The position numbers and the translations under genes were made by a program. The notes below the pieces were generated by a model. It saw nothing but the letters and a program-made list of their open reading frames with translations, had not been told where the DNA came from and ran no database searches. 58,069 bases of DNA from JAFGJQ01 sp964586145. Its GTDB lineage: Bacteria > Planctomycetota > Phycisphaerae > UBA1845. This document shows, piece by piece, positions 7,544-16,578 of the stretch. Position 1 is the first letter of the stretch; every line of letters starts with the position of its first letter. Location of the stretch: contig CAZPHH010000022.1 of assembly GCA_964586145.1 (NCBI GenBank), forward strand, positions 1 to 58,069. Reading direction: 5' to 3'.

Positions 7544-8092
7544 TCACCGTGCCGGCTCCATCCGGACATCCGTCACGTACGACCACCACAGAAACACGTC
7601 CGCGCTCCCATCCGGCGGGTCCAGCCAGGTGAACTCCACGCGGAAGTCCGTGTCGTGCGTCGGACGTTCCAGCGGCGTGCCGGCGGGGCTCCACCCGAGG
7701 ATAGCTCCCGGGTTGGGCTGATGCCAGTCGCAGTGGCCGGGCACCCCTTCCCACTCGCCGAGGACGGAGTAATCGTCCTTGACAACCAGTCGGCAACGCC
7801 CGCACGGGACGGCGGGCTCGCCGGCCGCAAGCCGGTATTCCAGCGAGAAGGCGCCCGGTTCGTCGGCGTCCGGGTGAACGTCCGAGGGAATCTCAAGCAG
7901 GAGGATCCGTACCCGATCCGGCTCCGGGGGCAGCGGCCCCACGGGAACCTTGGTGACGGTCGTCACCCGTCGTGCCGCGGGCGGCCGGACCTTCACGTAG
8001 ACCACGGTGGCCGCCGTCGCCAATGCCACAAGCCCCCAGACGATCGTCCGGACCGATGCCGCGCCCCTGCGGACAGTCGTGTCTGCCCTCAT
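7544..8092 (-). CDS. Membrane-anchored protein of unknown function
   Basis: Unrecognised 182-residue protein with one N-terminal membrane helix (VRTIVWGLVALATAATVVYV, about residues 14-33) and a soluble beta-rich domain facing out. The domain is rich in proline, tryptophan and acidic residues and contains an isolated CGRC. The ATG at 8092 has AAGGGGG upstream and is preferred over an in-frame start at 8188 that would add a non-hydrophobic extension. It is the first gene of a tight minus-strand group with the J-domain and acyltransferase genes, and is divergent from mltA. Confidence 0.65.
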   Translation of the reverse strand: MRADTTVRRGAASVRTIVWGLVALATAATVVYVKVRPPAARRVTTVTKVPVGPLPPEPDRVRILLLEIPSDVHPDADEPGAFSLEYRLAAGEPAVPCGRCRLVVKDDYSVLGEWEGVPGHCDWHQPNPGAILGWSPAGTPLERPTHDTDFRVEFTWLDPPDGSADVFLWWSYVTDVRMEPAR

Positions 8093-8212
8093 CTGCGCCC
8101 CCTTTGTTTTTCCTGAACCGTTCGCTGCCAGAAAAATGCGGTCGAATCGTACCCGGACGGCGGGGATTGGCAATGGCCGGGCGGGCAAAACGTGTCCGCC
8201 GGCGAAAGGAGC

Positions 8213-8241
8213 TTGTCAACGGGCGCCGGGGATGACAGAAT
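8213..8241 (+). promoter_or_regulatory. Candidate sigma70 promoter of mltA
   Basis: TTGTCA at 8213-8218 and CAGAAT at 8236-8241 are separated by 17 bases, giving a start near 8248 and a leader of about 46 bases to the mltA ATG. Confidence 0.5.
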
Positions 8242-8293
8242 CGTGGCCTGCGGCATTGCGGTCGCGCCGCCGTCTTATCGAAAGGAGTCGAAG

Positions 8294-9490
8294 ATGTTGC
8301 CTCTGCGAATCGCCCTTGTTCTAGCCGTCTCGTTGGTTCTCACCGGATGCAAGAAGCCCGATCAACCGCCCATCCAACCCAATTACGGCCGTCCCCTGCC
8401 GCCGGGCGAGTTGGCCCTGCGGAAGCTGACAGACCCGGCCGACTACCCGGACTTCTCCGAGGGGTTCCGCAGTCGGGCCCGGCTGGAGCAGGCCATTCGG
8501 CACAGCCTGGATTACCTGGCGGCCCCGTCCAGCCAGAGGTACTACCCGTACGGGGACGTGTCCCACATGCGGGCGGTACGGTCGCTGGAGCGGTTCCTCG
8601 AGGTGCTCAACGAAGCCCGGACCCCGGAAGACCTGGACCGTCTGATCTGCCGGGACTTCGAGGTCTACCAATCCGTCGGCTACGACGACATGGGGACGGT
8701 GTTCTTCACCGGGTACTTCACGCCCATCTTCCAGGGGCGAAAGCAGGCCGATTCACGATTCCGCTATCCCCTCTATGCGTATCCGCCGGACTTGGCCAAG
8801 GACCCCGAGGGGCGAATCCTCGGGCGTAAGCGGCCCGACGGCTCTTACGAACCCTATGCCACGCGGCGCCAGATCGAGGAACAGGGCCTGCTGAAAGGCC
8901 ACGAGATCGCCTGGCTGTCCGACCCGTTTGAGGCGTACGTGGTCACCGTGCAGGGCTCCGCTCGGCTGCGGCTGGAGGACGGCACGCTCTGGGAACTGGG
9001 CTACGCCGGCAACAACGGCCACGAATACTCACCCGTGGGATACCGTCTGATCGACGACGGCTACATCCACGAGAACGACCTGTCGCTCCAGACGATGATC
9101 GACTTCTTCCGCAGCCATCCGGACCTGATCAACCACTACTGCTGGCAGAACGACCGGTACGTGTTCTTCAAGGAGACGCAGGGCGGACCGTTCGGCAGCA
9201 TCGGCGTGCCGGTGACCCACTGGCGCACCATCGCTACGGACAAGGAGGTCTTCCCGCGGGCCGGCATGGCCTTCCTGGTGACGGAACTGCCGCTGGAGGG
9301 CGCCGCCGGGCAGATCAGCATTCAGCCGCACAGCGCGTTCGCGTGTGATCAGGACACGGGCGGCGCCATCCGCGCGGCCGGTCGATGCGATCTGTACATG
9401 GGCGTCGGCGCCAGGGCCGCCCAGTTCGCCGGCCGGACCCGATCGGAAGGAAAGCTGTACTACATCTTCATCAAGCCGGGCCTCATGTAG
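8294..9490 (+). CDS. mltA: Membrane-bound lytic murein transglycosylase A (MltA) lipoprotein
   Basis: Peptidoglycan-cleaving lytic transglycosylase of 398 residues. The ATG at 8294, with AAAGGAG seven bases upstream, begins a lipoprotein signal (MLPLRIALVLAVSLVLTGC, lipobox LTGC), so it is probably anchored in the outer membrane. The MltA domain holds TGYFTPIFQG, YAYPPDL and IAWLSDPFEAYVVTVQGSA. The C-terminal 3D (three-aspartate) domain holds AFACDQDTGGAIRAAGRCDLYMGVG, which carries the catalytic aspartate region. Family members cut the MurNAc-GlcNAc bond and leave a 1,6-anhydro end. The presence of MltA supports a cell wall containing peptidoglycan. Confidence 0.93.
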   Translation: MLPLRIALVLAVSLVLTGCKKPDQPPIQPNYGRPLPPGELALRKLTDPADYPDFSEGFRSRARLEQAIRHSLDYLAAPSSQRYYPYGDVSHMRAVRSLERFLEVLNEARTPEDLDRLICRDFEVYQSVGYDDMGTVFFTGYFTPIFQGRKQADSRFRYPLYAYPPDLAKDPEGRILGRKRPDGSYEPYATRRQIEEQGLLKGHEIAWLSDPFEAYVVTVQGSARLRLEDGTLWELGYAGNNGHEYSPVGYRLIDDGYIHENDLSLQTMIDFFRSHPDLINHYCWQNDRYVFFKETQGGPFGSIGVPVTHWRTIATDKEVFPRAGMAFLVTELPLEGAAGQISIQPHSAFACDQDTGGAIRAAGRCDLYMGVGARAAQFAGRTRSEGKLYYIFIKPGLM

Positions 9491-9515
9491 GCCCCTTGTG
9501 GTCTCGACCGATCAA

Positions 9516-9558
9516 GGGCCGCTCGGACGGGGTACCGCCGTCCGGGCGGCCCCCGTTC
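9516..9558 (+). terminator. Terminator-like hairpin after mltA
   Basis: GCCGCTCGGACGG at 9518-9530 pairs with CCGTCCGGGCGGC at 9538-9550 across a 7-base loop with one T-G wobble, and extends by two or three G-C pairs. The following cgttcttgt is only moderately T-rich. Confidence 0.55.
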
Positions 9559-9688
9559 TTGTCACGAACGTGCCTCGTGCTGAGCCTCTGTGGCGCGCAG
9601 GTTGCCCCGAAACGCGGCCCGGGGTTACAATGAGTCGGTACGTTCCAGCCACCCGGCGTCTCCACGGCCGGAAACAGGACGAATCCCC

Positions 9689-11377
9689 ATGCGATCATTG
9701 CCCGACAGCGTTATGCGAACCCGCCCGGAAAGAACATGCTGGAAGACCCGATTCGACAGAGTTCTCGCCTGTGCCACGTTCCTTGCGGGACTGGGGCTGC
9801 CGTACGGCGCCCTGACTTCCGGCGCCACGTACCCCGTGGGGCCGGGGCAGCCGTATCCCAGCATCGGGTCCGTTCCGCTGACAAACCTGCAGCCGGGCGA
9901 CACGGTCCTGATCCACTACCGGCCAATCCCCTACCGAGAGAAATGGGTCATCGCCGCCGAGGGCACGGCGGACCAGCCGATCACGTTTCGCGGCGTTCCC
10001 GGGCCCAATGGAGAACGGCCCGTCATCGATGGTGAAGACGCCGTCACGCCGCTCCAGTTGAATTACTGGTCGGAAACCCGCGGCGTGATCAAGGTCGGCG
10101 GAGCGAGCGTGCCGCCGAACGTCTTCGCAACCCACATCGTCATCGAGTACCTCGACATCCGCGGCGCCCGGCCGCCCGCGCAGTTCACCGACGACACTGG
10201 GCAGGTGCAGTCGTACGCCCTGAACGCGGCGGCCATCTTCCTGGAACGTGGCGAGCACATCACCATCCGCAACTGTATCCTGCGCGACTGCGGCAACGGA
10301 CTGTTCGTCGCGTCCGGCGATACTCAGCCCAGCCGGCACATCCTGATCGAGGGAAACCACATTCACGGCAACGGGAATGTGGGCCGAATCTACGAGCACA
10401 ACACGTACACGGCCGCCATCGACATCACGTACCGCTTCAACCGGTTCGGCCCGCTGGTGGCCGGCGCCGGCGGCAACAACCTCAAGGACCGTTCCGCCGG
10501 GCTCGTGGTGTGCCAGAACTGGATCGAGGGCGGCAACCGCCAACTCGACCTTGTGGACGCCGAGGACAGCTCGCTGATCCGCCAGCATCCGGACTACCCC
10601 CGCACCTTTGTGTACGGCAACATCCTCATCGAACCGGCGGGGGCCGGCAATCGGCAGATCGTGCATTACGGCGGGGATAGCGGCGTGGAGACCGCGTATC
10701 GTAAGGGAATGCTGTACTTCTACCACAACACCGTCGTGTCCACGCGCACGGACCGCACCACGCTGCTCCGACTGTCCACCATGGACGAGCAGTGCGACGC
10801 CCGGAACAACATCATCTTCGCGACCCACGCGGGCGACCAGATCGAGATGATCGATGAGACCGGCGTGCTCTTCATGTCACACAACTGGATTCGCTCCGGG
10901 TGGCAGACGTGCTTCGGCGGCTGCGAGGGCGTGGTCACGGACGACGGCACCCAGATGACCGGAAGCGATCCCGGCTTCACCGATTTCGCGGGGCAGGATT
11001 TTCGCCCGACCGCAGACTCCCCTTGCCGGGACAGCGCCGGCCCGCTCCACGCGGACGTCCTCCCGAATCAACCCGTGCAGCACCAGTATGTGAAGCACTC
11101 CGCCGGAGAACCGCGGCCCGTGCTCTGGTCGGGGCCGGACGTCGGCGCGTTTGAGAGCCCCTTCCGAATCCTCTTCGACCACAACCGAGACGGCCGCGTG
11201 GACCTGGACGACTGGCGCTGGCTCAGTGGGTGCCTGGCCGGTCCGAACCAGGCGCCGACGCCGCCGCCGCCGGCCACGCCCGGGGGCTGCCTCGAGACAA
11301 ATGACGTGGACCTGGATGGCGACGTGGACCTGCCTGACGTGGCGGCGTTCGTGAAGGCGTATCAGGGCAGCCCGTGA
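9689..11377 (+). CDS. Secreted right-handed beta-helix protein with dockerin-like C-terminus
   Basis: Large secreted protein of 562 residues from this start. After a signal-like hydrophobic stretch (VLACATFLAGLGLPYGALTSGA) comes a parallel beta-helix region, shown by repeated rungs such as ATHIVIEYLDIRGA, EHITIRNCILRDCGNGLFV and RHILIEGNHIHGNG, typical of pectate lyase or polysaccharide-binding folds. The C-terminal 60 residues contain two calcium-binding loops, DHNRDGRVDLDDW and DLDGDVDLPDV, separated by a proline linker: a dockerin-like pair. The catalytic type cannot be read. Planctomycetes often carry such dockerin-like ends without cellulosomes. Start chosen at 9689 (AGGAC upstream); 9713 is possible. 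Confidence 0.75.
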   Translation: MRSLPDSVMRTRPERTCWKTRFDRVLACATFLAGLGLPYGALTSGATYPVGPGQPYPSIGSVPLTNLQPGDTVLIHYRPIPYREKWVIAAEGTADQPITFRGVPGPNGERPVIDGEDAVTPLQLNYWSETRGVIKVGGASVPPNVFATHIVIEYLDIRGARPPAQFTDDTGQVQSYALNAAAIFLERGEHITIRNCILRDCGNGLFVASGDTQPSRHILIEGNHIHGNGNVGRIYEHNTYTAAIDITYRFNRFGPLVAGAGGNNLKDRSAGLVVCQNWIEGGNRQLDLVDAEDSSLIRQHPDYPRTFVYGNILIEPAGAGNRQIVHYGGDSGVETAYRKGMLYFYHNTVVSTRTDRTTLLRLSTMDEQCDARNNIIFATHAGDQIEMIDETGVLFMSHNWIRSGWQTCFGGCEGVVTDDGTQMTGSDPGFTDFAGQDFRPTADSPCRDSAGPLHADVLPNQPVQHQYVKHSAGEPRPVLWSGPDVGAFESPFRILFDHNRDGRVDLDDWRWLSGCLAGPNQAPTPPPPATPGGCLETNDVDLDGDVDLPDVAAFVKAYQGSP

Positions 11378-11605
11378 CGCCCACCCGGGGCCGTTCCGCC
11401 GCGCGGTCCCGTCCCCTCACAGTGCAGCGAACGCTGCTGAGACCGGCAATTTCCGCCGGCCGGCAAGGTCCGATTTTTCATCTACATCGTCCGTAGTGAA
11501 TGTCCGATACATGGGCGTACGACGGGAGATCGGCAGGACTTGCACAGGCCGGCGGACGGCTGCGTCCAGAACCGAACTCGTGCCAGGAACAGGAGTTAGC
11601 GCGAA

Positions 11606-11971
11606 ATGTTGGATGACAATGCGGGCAACATCTACCCCACCACCATCGGGACCGATGCGGTGTTCAAGGGCGAGCTGAAGTTCGACAAAAGCGTTCGCCT
11701 GCTGGGCAATTTCGAGGGCGCCATGGAAACCACCGGCAACGTCCTGGTGGCCGAAGGGGCGAACCTGCAGGGTGAAATCAAGGCGTCGGACGTCAACGTG
11801 GACGGCCAGATCCGCGGAAACATCAACGCGACCGGGAAGGTCCGCTTGAGCTCGTCGGCAAACATGGAAGGCGACCTGGTCGTGTCGCGCCTGGAAGTGG
11901 CCGAGGGGGCCGTATTCATCGGACGCTGCATGGTCGGCGCCGGCAAGGCCAAGGCAAACGCCACCGCGTAG
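11606..11971 (+). CDS. Bactofilin (polymer-forming cytoskeletal protein)
   Basis: A 121-residue protein made almost wholly of the bactofilin beta-helix domain: repeating short strands such as LLGNFEGAMETTGNVLVAEG, LQGEIKASDVNVDGQIRGNI and MEGDLVVSRLEVAEGAVFIG. The N- and C-terminal tails are short and disordered. Family members self-assemble without nucleotide into filaments or sheets that scaffold cell-wall enzymes. The gene stands alone between the beta-helix protein and a strong terminator; mltA nearby is a possible but unproven functional partner. Confidence 0.9.
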   Translation: MLDDNAGNIYPTTIGTDAVFKGELKFDKSVRLLGNFEGAMETTGNVLVAEGANLQGEIKASDVNVDGQIRGNINATGKVRLSSSANMEGDLVVSRLEVAEGAVFIGRCMVGAGKAKANATA

Positions 11972-12090
11972 CCGCCGTCCCGGGCCGAGTGTCCGGCCTT
12001 CTCCCGGATCGTGCTCGCCGACCCACGGACCCAGGCAATCTTCCCGTGACGCCCGGGGCGACCGCTCGTCGCCCGCGTCCGGACGAAACG

Positions 12091-12142
12091 CCGGCCCCGC
12101 GATGCCGCCCGACGGGTGGGGTCGCGGGGCCGGTCTTTGTTT
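12091..12142 (+). terminator. Intrinsic terminator downstream of the bactofilin gene
   Basis: CCGGCCCCGCGA at 12091-12102 pairs perfectly over 12 bp with TCGCGGGGCCGG at 12122-12133, followed directly by tctttgttt. Confidence 0.75.
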
Positions 12143-12193
12143 CATGCAAGCCCGGTCAGCGCTTCCGGGATGCCTCCGGGCGGACGCCGCATC

Positions 12194-12790
12194 TCATCTT
12201 GGCTCCCGGCTGGGGATGACCTCGAAGTCCACGCGGAAGGCATCCTCTCCGACGTCGTTCACCTCAAGCCGGAAGACAATCAGACTGTTGCAGGGGAAAT
12301 CGGCCCCGATCCATAGGTCGAGGGGGGCGGCCATGCCCTCCGTGGGCAGGGCTTCGTTCTCGTCGCCCAGGGCGGCGCTGGAGAAAAACACGCCGGGCAC
12401 CAGGGTTTCCTTCGACACGGCGGTCTCGGCCAGGTTCTCCTCGGCCAGCCTTCGCATCGTATCGCCGCCGATGGAGTACACCCGGGCGCACTGCACGCTG
12501 AGGACCGCGCTGGACTGTCCGCCCTCCAGCCGGCGGTCGTTCGGCCCGAACGAAAACAGCCGCGGCTGGGTGTCCTGGTCCCAGTCGTCATAGGCGCCAA
12601 ACGTGAAGATCGCCCGGTACGGCGTGTTGTTGATGAACAGGACCTGTGAGTTGCCGCGCTGACCGGCCGTCGCCCCGCCAAACGACGCCGTCTGATGCAG
12701 CAACGCATCCAGGCTGCAGCCGGCAATCACGATCGCCAGGGCGGTCAGAATGACCCATGTCAAACGCCTGCGTGCCACTTGTGCATTCAT
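12194..12790 (-). CDS. Lipoprotein of unknown function
   Basis: A 198-residue protein with a lipoprotein signal peptide (WVILTALAIVIAGCSLD, lipobox IAGC). The body is a beta-rich domain with LFINNTPYRAIFTFGAYDDWD, two separated cysteines, and GMAAPLDLWIGADFPCNSLIVFRLEVND near the end. I do not recognise the family. The ATG at 12790 has GGGAGTG upstream; the frame runs open to 12982 but that extension is arginine-rich and unlike a protein start. It lies downstream of the membrane protein gene on the same strand. Confidence 0.7.
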   Translation of the reverse strand: MNAQVARRRLTWVILTALAIVIAGCSLDALLHQTASFGGATAGQRGNSQVLFINNTPYRAIFTFGAYDDWDQDTQPRLFSFGPNDRRLEGGQSSAVLSVQCARVYSIGGDTMRRLAEENLAETAVSKETLVPGVFFSSAALGDENEALPTEGMAAPLDLWIGADFPCNSLIVFRLEVNDVGEDAFRVDFEVIPSREPR

Positions 12791-12978
12791 CCGATTCACT
12801 CCCTGTCGCCGTCCCGTTCGCGGGCAGACGCTCCCGTCCCGCATCAAGGACTTCGCTCTCTTTCCGGCGAATTCTCGGCCGGAAGGCCGTCCGGTCAACC
12901 GCGTGCCTTCGCGGCCCCCTGACCCCATCGGCCCGCGATTGGCTGCCGCTTGAGCCCTGCTGACGCCCTTCCAGGGGG

Positions 12979-13872
12979 TCATCGCCCCTGCCCTCGGGCC
13001 GACCGCGGCGGGTCCTCGGCGGCTCGCCGCGCCAGATACGGCTCCACCTGCTCGAATTCGGCCGCCATGGCGCTGTTGGGGAAGTTCTGCGTGATCTCCC
13101 GCCCCTTGGCGATCGCATCGGCGAACCTCCGGCTGCGAACGAGGGCCGAGAACTCATCCCGCAGGGCCTGCTTGCGGTCCTCGATCAGCACGTCGAGGGC
13201 AGCCAGCATGGCCTGGCGGCGCTCCGGGGGAATCAAAGAACCGGCCTCCGCGAGAATCCGCCGGCAGGCCAGCAGGTCTCCCTCATCGAACGCCCGCTGC
13301 CACCGCGCCTCCGGACCGGTGGGCGGCCCGACCGGACCCGCCACGGTACGTTCGCGCGGCACCGCCGCATCCGCCGGCACCAGATCCTCCTCGTCGCGAC
13401 CGGCCAGCCGCGGAAACGGGTGGTCCGGCACGGTGGCTGCGACCAGCAGCCCGGGGGCGCCACGTCCGATGGCGGCCAGGTCGACGGGGGCGGCCCGGCT
13501 CGCCGAAGCGTTCTCGTCCGGAACGCTGGACAGCGCGGCCTCCAGCGTGTCTTCCAGGGCGTCCATCCGTTGGCCGATCTCGTCGAGCCGCTCCGCCGTG
13601 TACACCGTGAGCGAGCCGATCCGCACCACCGCCAGCATGATCAGCGCCGCCCCGGAGCCGCCGATGGTGATGGCCGCCCCGATCAGCGCATCGCGCACCT
13701 GCCCGGCACACGCGGCCGGGTAGAGATAGATCAGCCCCGACGTGATGCAGGTCCCCAGGAACACGTAGACGATGATCTCGGCCCGGCGCAGCCAGAGCGG
13801 CTCCGGCCGCCGCGCGTCACCCGCCCGTGAGGCGTTCTCGCACTCCAGACGTTGTCCCATCATGCTCATCAC
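12979..13872 (-). CDS. Membrane protein with helical C-terminal region, unknown function
   Basis: A 297-residue protein: a short cytoplasmic N-terminus, two membrane helices (about 31-54 and 62-86), a predicted coiled coil (YTAERLDEIGQRMDALEDTLEAALSS), a flexible Ala/Pro-rich segment, and a C-terminal helical region (about 185-285) whose helix pairs resemble TPR-like repeats. No enzymatic motif is visible. The start is uncertain: GTG at 13872, ATG at 13869 and ATG at 13860 are all possible. It begins 15 bases after manA ends, suggesting one transcript. Confidence 0.65.
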   Translation of the reverse strand: MMSMMGQRLECENASRAGDARRPEPLWLRRAEIIVYVFLGTCITSGLIYLYPAACAGQVRDALIGAAITIGGSGAALIMLAVVRIGSLTVYTAERLDEIGQRMDALEDTLEAALSSVPDENASASRAAPVDLAAIGRGAPGLLVAATVPDHPFPRLAGRDEEDLVPADAAVPRERTVAGPVGPPTGPEARWQRAFDEGDLLACRRILAEAGSLIPPERRQAMLAALDVLIEDRKQALRDEFSALVRSRRFADAIAKGREITQNFPNSAMAAEFEQVEPYLARRAAEDPPRSARGQGR

Positions 13873-13887
13873 GATCGGGAGCCACCG

Positions 13888-14916
13888 TCACCCGGTCGGC
13901 CCCGCATCGCCTTTCCCCTTCGGTACCGTGACATTCAGCCAGACGCAATCCTCCTCCGTGACCAGTTGCGCTGGGCCCAGGCCCGCCGGCAGGACCAGGG
14001 TATCCCCGCCCCGGAACGCCAGCGTGGCATCGTGCCCGTCACGTCCCCAGCGAATCCGCCCCCGCCCCTCCAGAACCATCCAGATCGCGATCTCGGCGTG
14101 GGGAATCGGCCGGTCCAGCCCTGCCGGCGCGCCCGCGCGGTCGACGACGAACGATTCACACGCAATCAGCCGAGTAGCGCTCGTCCAGACGCCGGCCACT
14201 TCAGTTCGCACCTCCTGCGGGAACGACTGTGGCCCCAACGTGATACACCCAAGTGCCTCTTCGATGTGCAGATCACGCGGGCGCCCGGTGGCCGGGTCCG
14301 CACGACCCCAGTCGTACACCCGGTAGGTCACGTCCGACGGAGTCTGGATTTCCGCCACCAGAACCCCGGCGCCCAGAGCGTGCAGTGTTCCGCTGGGCAC
14401 GTAGTAACACTCCCCCGCCGCCACGGGAACGCGGTGCAGAAGCTCCACCACGCGGTCCCGTCGGATCGCGTCGCGCAGCCCGTCGCGGTCGACGCCCGGC
14501 CGCAGGCCCCGGAAGATGCAGGCGTCCCGGTCCGCCGCAACGATGTACCACGCCTCGTGCTTGACGCGTACGCCGCCTCCCAACGCCCGGGCCGTTGCGT
14601 CATCCGGATGCACCTGCACGCTGAGGTCCTTTCTCGCGTCCAGGTATTTGATCAGCAGCGGGAAGCGCCCCCCGAACAGCGGCGCCTCACCGAGCAGATC
14701 AGCCCCCCAGGCCCGCACGATCTCGCCCAGCGTCCGGCCCGCAACCGCGTCCGGCCCGCGTGCCACGGACTGGTCGCTCTCGAGGTCGGCCACTTCCCAC
14801 GACTCGCCGATCGGCCCGGTGTCCGGCACCTCACGTCCCAGCACGTCCGAGAGCCGGCGGCCACCCCACAGCCTGGGCTTGTAGATCGGATCAAACAGAA
14901 GAGGACAAACCGACAC
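13888..14916 (-). CDS. manA: Mannose-6-phosphate isomerase, class I
   Basis: Zinc enzyme that interconverts mannose 6-phosphate and fructose 6-phosphate. The 342-residue length and motifs fit the class I family: PLLFDPIYKPRLWGG at the start, GESWEVAD, the metal-binding LSVQVHPDDATA and KHEAWYIV, then YYVPSGTLHALGAGVLVAEIQ. I place the start at the GTG at 14916, because AAAGGCGG lies about nine bases upstream and the family begins at this point; the frame is open further upstream but with arginine/serine-rich residues unlike the family. It feeds mannose into glycolysis or supplies mannose phosphate for surface glycans. Confidence 0.92.
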   Translation of the reverse strand: MSVCPLLFDPIYKPRLWGGRRLSDVLGREVPDTGPIGESWEVADLESDQSVARGPDAVAGRTLGEIVRAWGADLLGEAPLFGGRFPLLIKYLDARKDLSVQVHPDDATARALGGGVRVKHEAWYIVAADRDACIFRGLRPGVDRDGLRDAIRRDRVVELLHRVPVAAGECYYVPSGTLHALGAGVLVAEIQTPSDVTYRVYDWGRADPATGRPRDLHIEEALGCITLGPQSFPQEVRTEVAGVWTSATRLIACESFVVDRAGAPAGLDRPIPHAEIAIWMVLEGRGRIRWGRDGHDATLAFRGGDTLVLPAGLGPAQLVTEEDCVWLNVTVPKGKGDAGPTG

Positions 14917-15067
14917 GCTGCAAAACCGCCTTTCCGCTCTCGAAGGAGGAGACGGACAACGCTCCATTGTACGGCTTCGCGGGACGAGGGAAAAGCGGGA
15001 CGGGGCTGGAGCCGGTCGGCCCGGGCGGGTATACTTGGTCGTTTCGCCCAAAATGAACGAGGCCAGC

Positions 15068-16192
15068 ATGGACAATACCCGAAACGAAACCAGCCAACGA
15101 TCCGAGCGGTCGATCGCTCGCTCTTCCGCGATTCAGAAACTGCTGAACGAATTCGCCCCGTGCGACGATCAGGATCTGCTGGAGGAGATGATCGTCAGCG
15201 TCTGTCGGCTCGCCCAGGACGGCTGCGGCCGCGGAGAGCTGAAGCTGCTCAACCGCGCCCTGAAGGAGCTGCGGTACGCCTTCAAGACCTTCGCCCCGTA
15301 TTCCGAGGTGCCCAAGGTCAGCATCTTCGGGTCGGCCCGCACGAAGGAAGACCACCCGCAGTTCATCCAGGCCGTGCGGTTCGCCAAGCTGATGCAGACG
15401 GCCGGCTGGATGGTCATCACCGGGGCCGGCGGCGGGATCATGAAGGCCGGACACTACGGAGCGACCCGTGAAGCGAGTTTCGGTGTGTCCATCAGCCTGC
15501 CGTTCGAGCAGACGGCCAACGAGATCATCGCGAACGACGAGAAGCTGGTGAATTTCAAGTACTTCTTCACGCGGAAGCTCATGTTCGTGAAGGAGGCCCG
15601 CGCCATCGCGCTGTTCCCGGGCGGATTCGGCACGCAGGACGAAGGGTTTGAGGCGATGACCCTGATCCAGACGGGCAAGTCCAACCCGATGCCCATCCTT
15701 CTGGTGGATGAGCCGGGCGGCACGTACTGGCAGCACTGGCGCACCTACGTGAAGTCGGAGCTGCTTCACCACGGGATGATCAGCCCGGAAGACATGCACC
15801 TGTTCCACCTCACCGACGACGCCGAGGATGCGGTGCGGGAGGTCCTCCAGTTCTACCGCGTGTATCACTCGTCGCGCTTCGTGCGCAAGGACTTCGTCAT
15901 TCGCCTCAACCGGATCGTCTCCCCGGAGCTGCTGGACCGGCTGAACACCGAGTACGCGGACCTGCTGCGTGAGGGCCGGTTCCGCGTGGAGCCGGCCGCC
16001 CTGCCGGAGGAGAATGGCGAATACGCGGATAAACCGCGTCTGGTTTTCGCGTTCAACCGCAACAGCGTCGGCCGCCTGCGCATGATGATCGACGTGCTCA
16101 ATTCCGGCATGGAACGGGAGACCGTCACCCCGGCGGGAGCGCCCGTCCAGGCCGGCCGGCCGGTGCTTCTGACCGCCGATGATGATGAGTGA
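15068..16192 (+). CDS. LOG-family nucleotide-binding protein, possible phosphoribohydrolase
   Basis: A 374-residue protein with a Rossmann-like LOG core. SIFGSARTKEDHP and VITGAGGGIMKAGHYGA form the nucleotide site, and the diagnostic PGGFGTQDEGFE lies near residue 195. Characterised LOG proteins cut the N-glycosidic bond of nucleoside 5'-monophosphates (cytokinin riboside monophosphates in plants, AMP-like substrates in bacteria). This one is longer than the usual 180-200 residues, with about 70 residues before the core and a C-terminal domain of over 100, so its role may differ. The start at 15068 has GAGG six bases upstream. Confidence 0.85.
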   Translation: MDNTRNETSQRSERSIARSSAIQKLLNEFAPCDDQDLLEEMIVSVCRLAQDGCGRGELKLLNRALKELRYAFKTFAPYSEVPKVSIFGSARTKEDHPQFIQAVRFAKLMQTAGWMVITGAGGGIMKAGHYGATREASFGVSISLPFEQTANEIIANDEKLVNFKYFFTRKLMFVKEARAIALFPGGFGTQDEGFEAMTLIQTGKSNPMPILLVDEPGGTYWQHWRTYVKSELLHHGMISPEDMHLFHLTDDAEDAVREVLQFYRVYHSSRFVRKDFVIRLNRIVSPELLDRLNTEYADLLREGRFRVEPAALPEENGEYADKPRLVFAFNRNSVGRLRMMIDVLNSGMERETVTPAGAPVQAGRPVLLTADDDE

Positions 16193-16578
16193 CAGGTTGT
16201 TGACACTCCTCGTGGGAGTGACGGCGCCGCCTGACCCCCCGGCCCCCGCTCCGAGACCCCCGGTGGCCTCGGCGCCCCGGGTCCACGGATTCGGCTTCCC
16301 CCAACGGCCCCGCGCCGGACGGCCGCCAACTTTGTGCCGAGAATCACACATCGCGGCCCGATAAACTGGGGGAACTTTTGCAACCATATGTTCCAGAGTC
16401 AGTTACAAAAATCCGGCGAATGCCGAACCCGATCCAGTAAAGCGTTTGCAGCGCGCGGACCGATATGCCGCGCAGGAGACCACGACAGCCTTGCGGGCCG
16501 TGCGGGCTGATTCTGGAGAAAACCGACGATGCCCCGGCGTACAGCGAGCGAAAACCTCTTGCGAACAAGAGTTGCGAT
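16193..16578. other. Intergenic stretch without recognised gene
   Basis: A small hairpin CACTCC/GGAGTG near 16204-16220 follows the LOG-family gene. The rest shows no protein-like frame and no promoter that I would defend. Confidence 0.4.
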
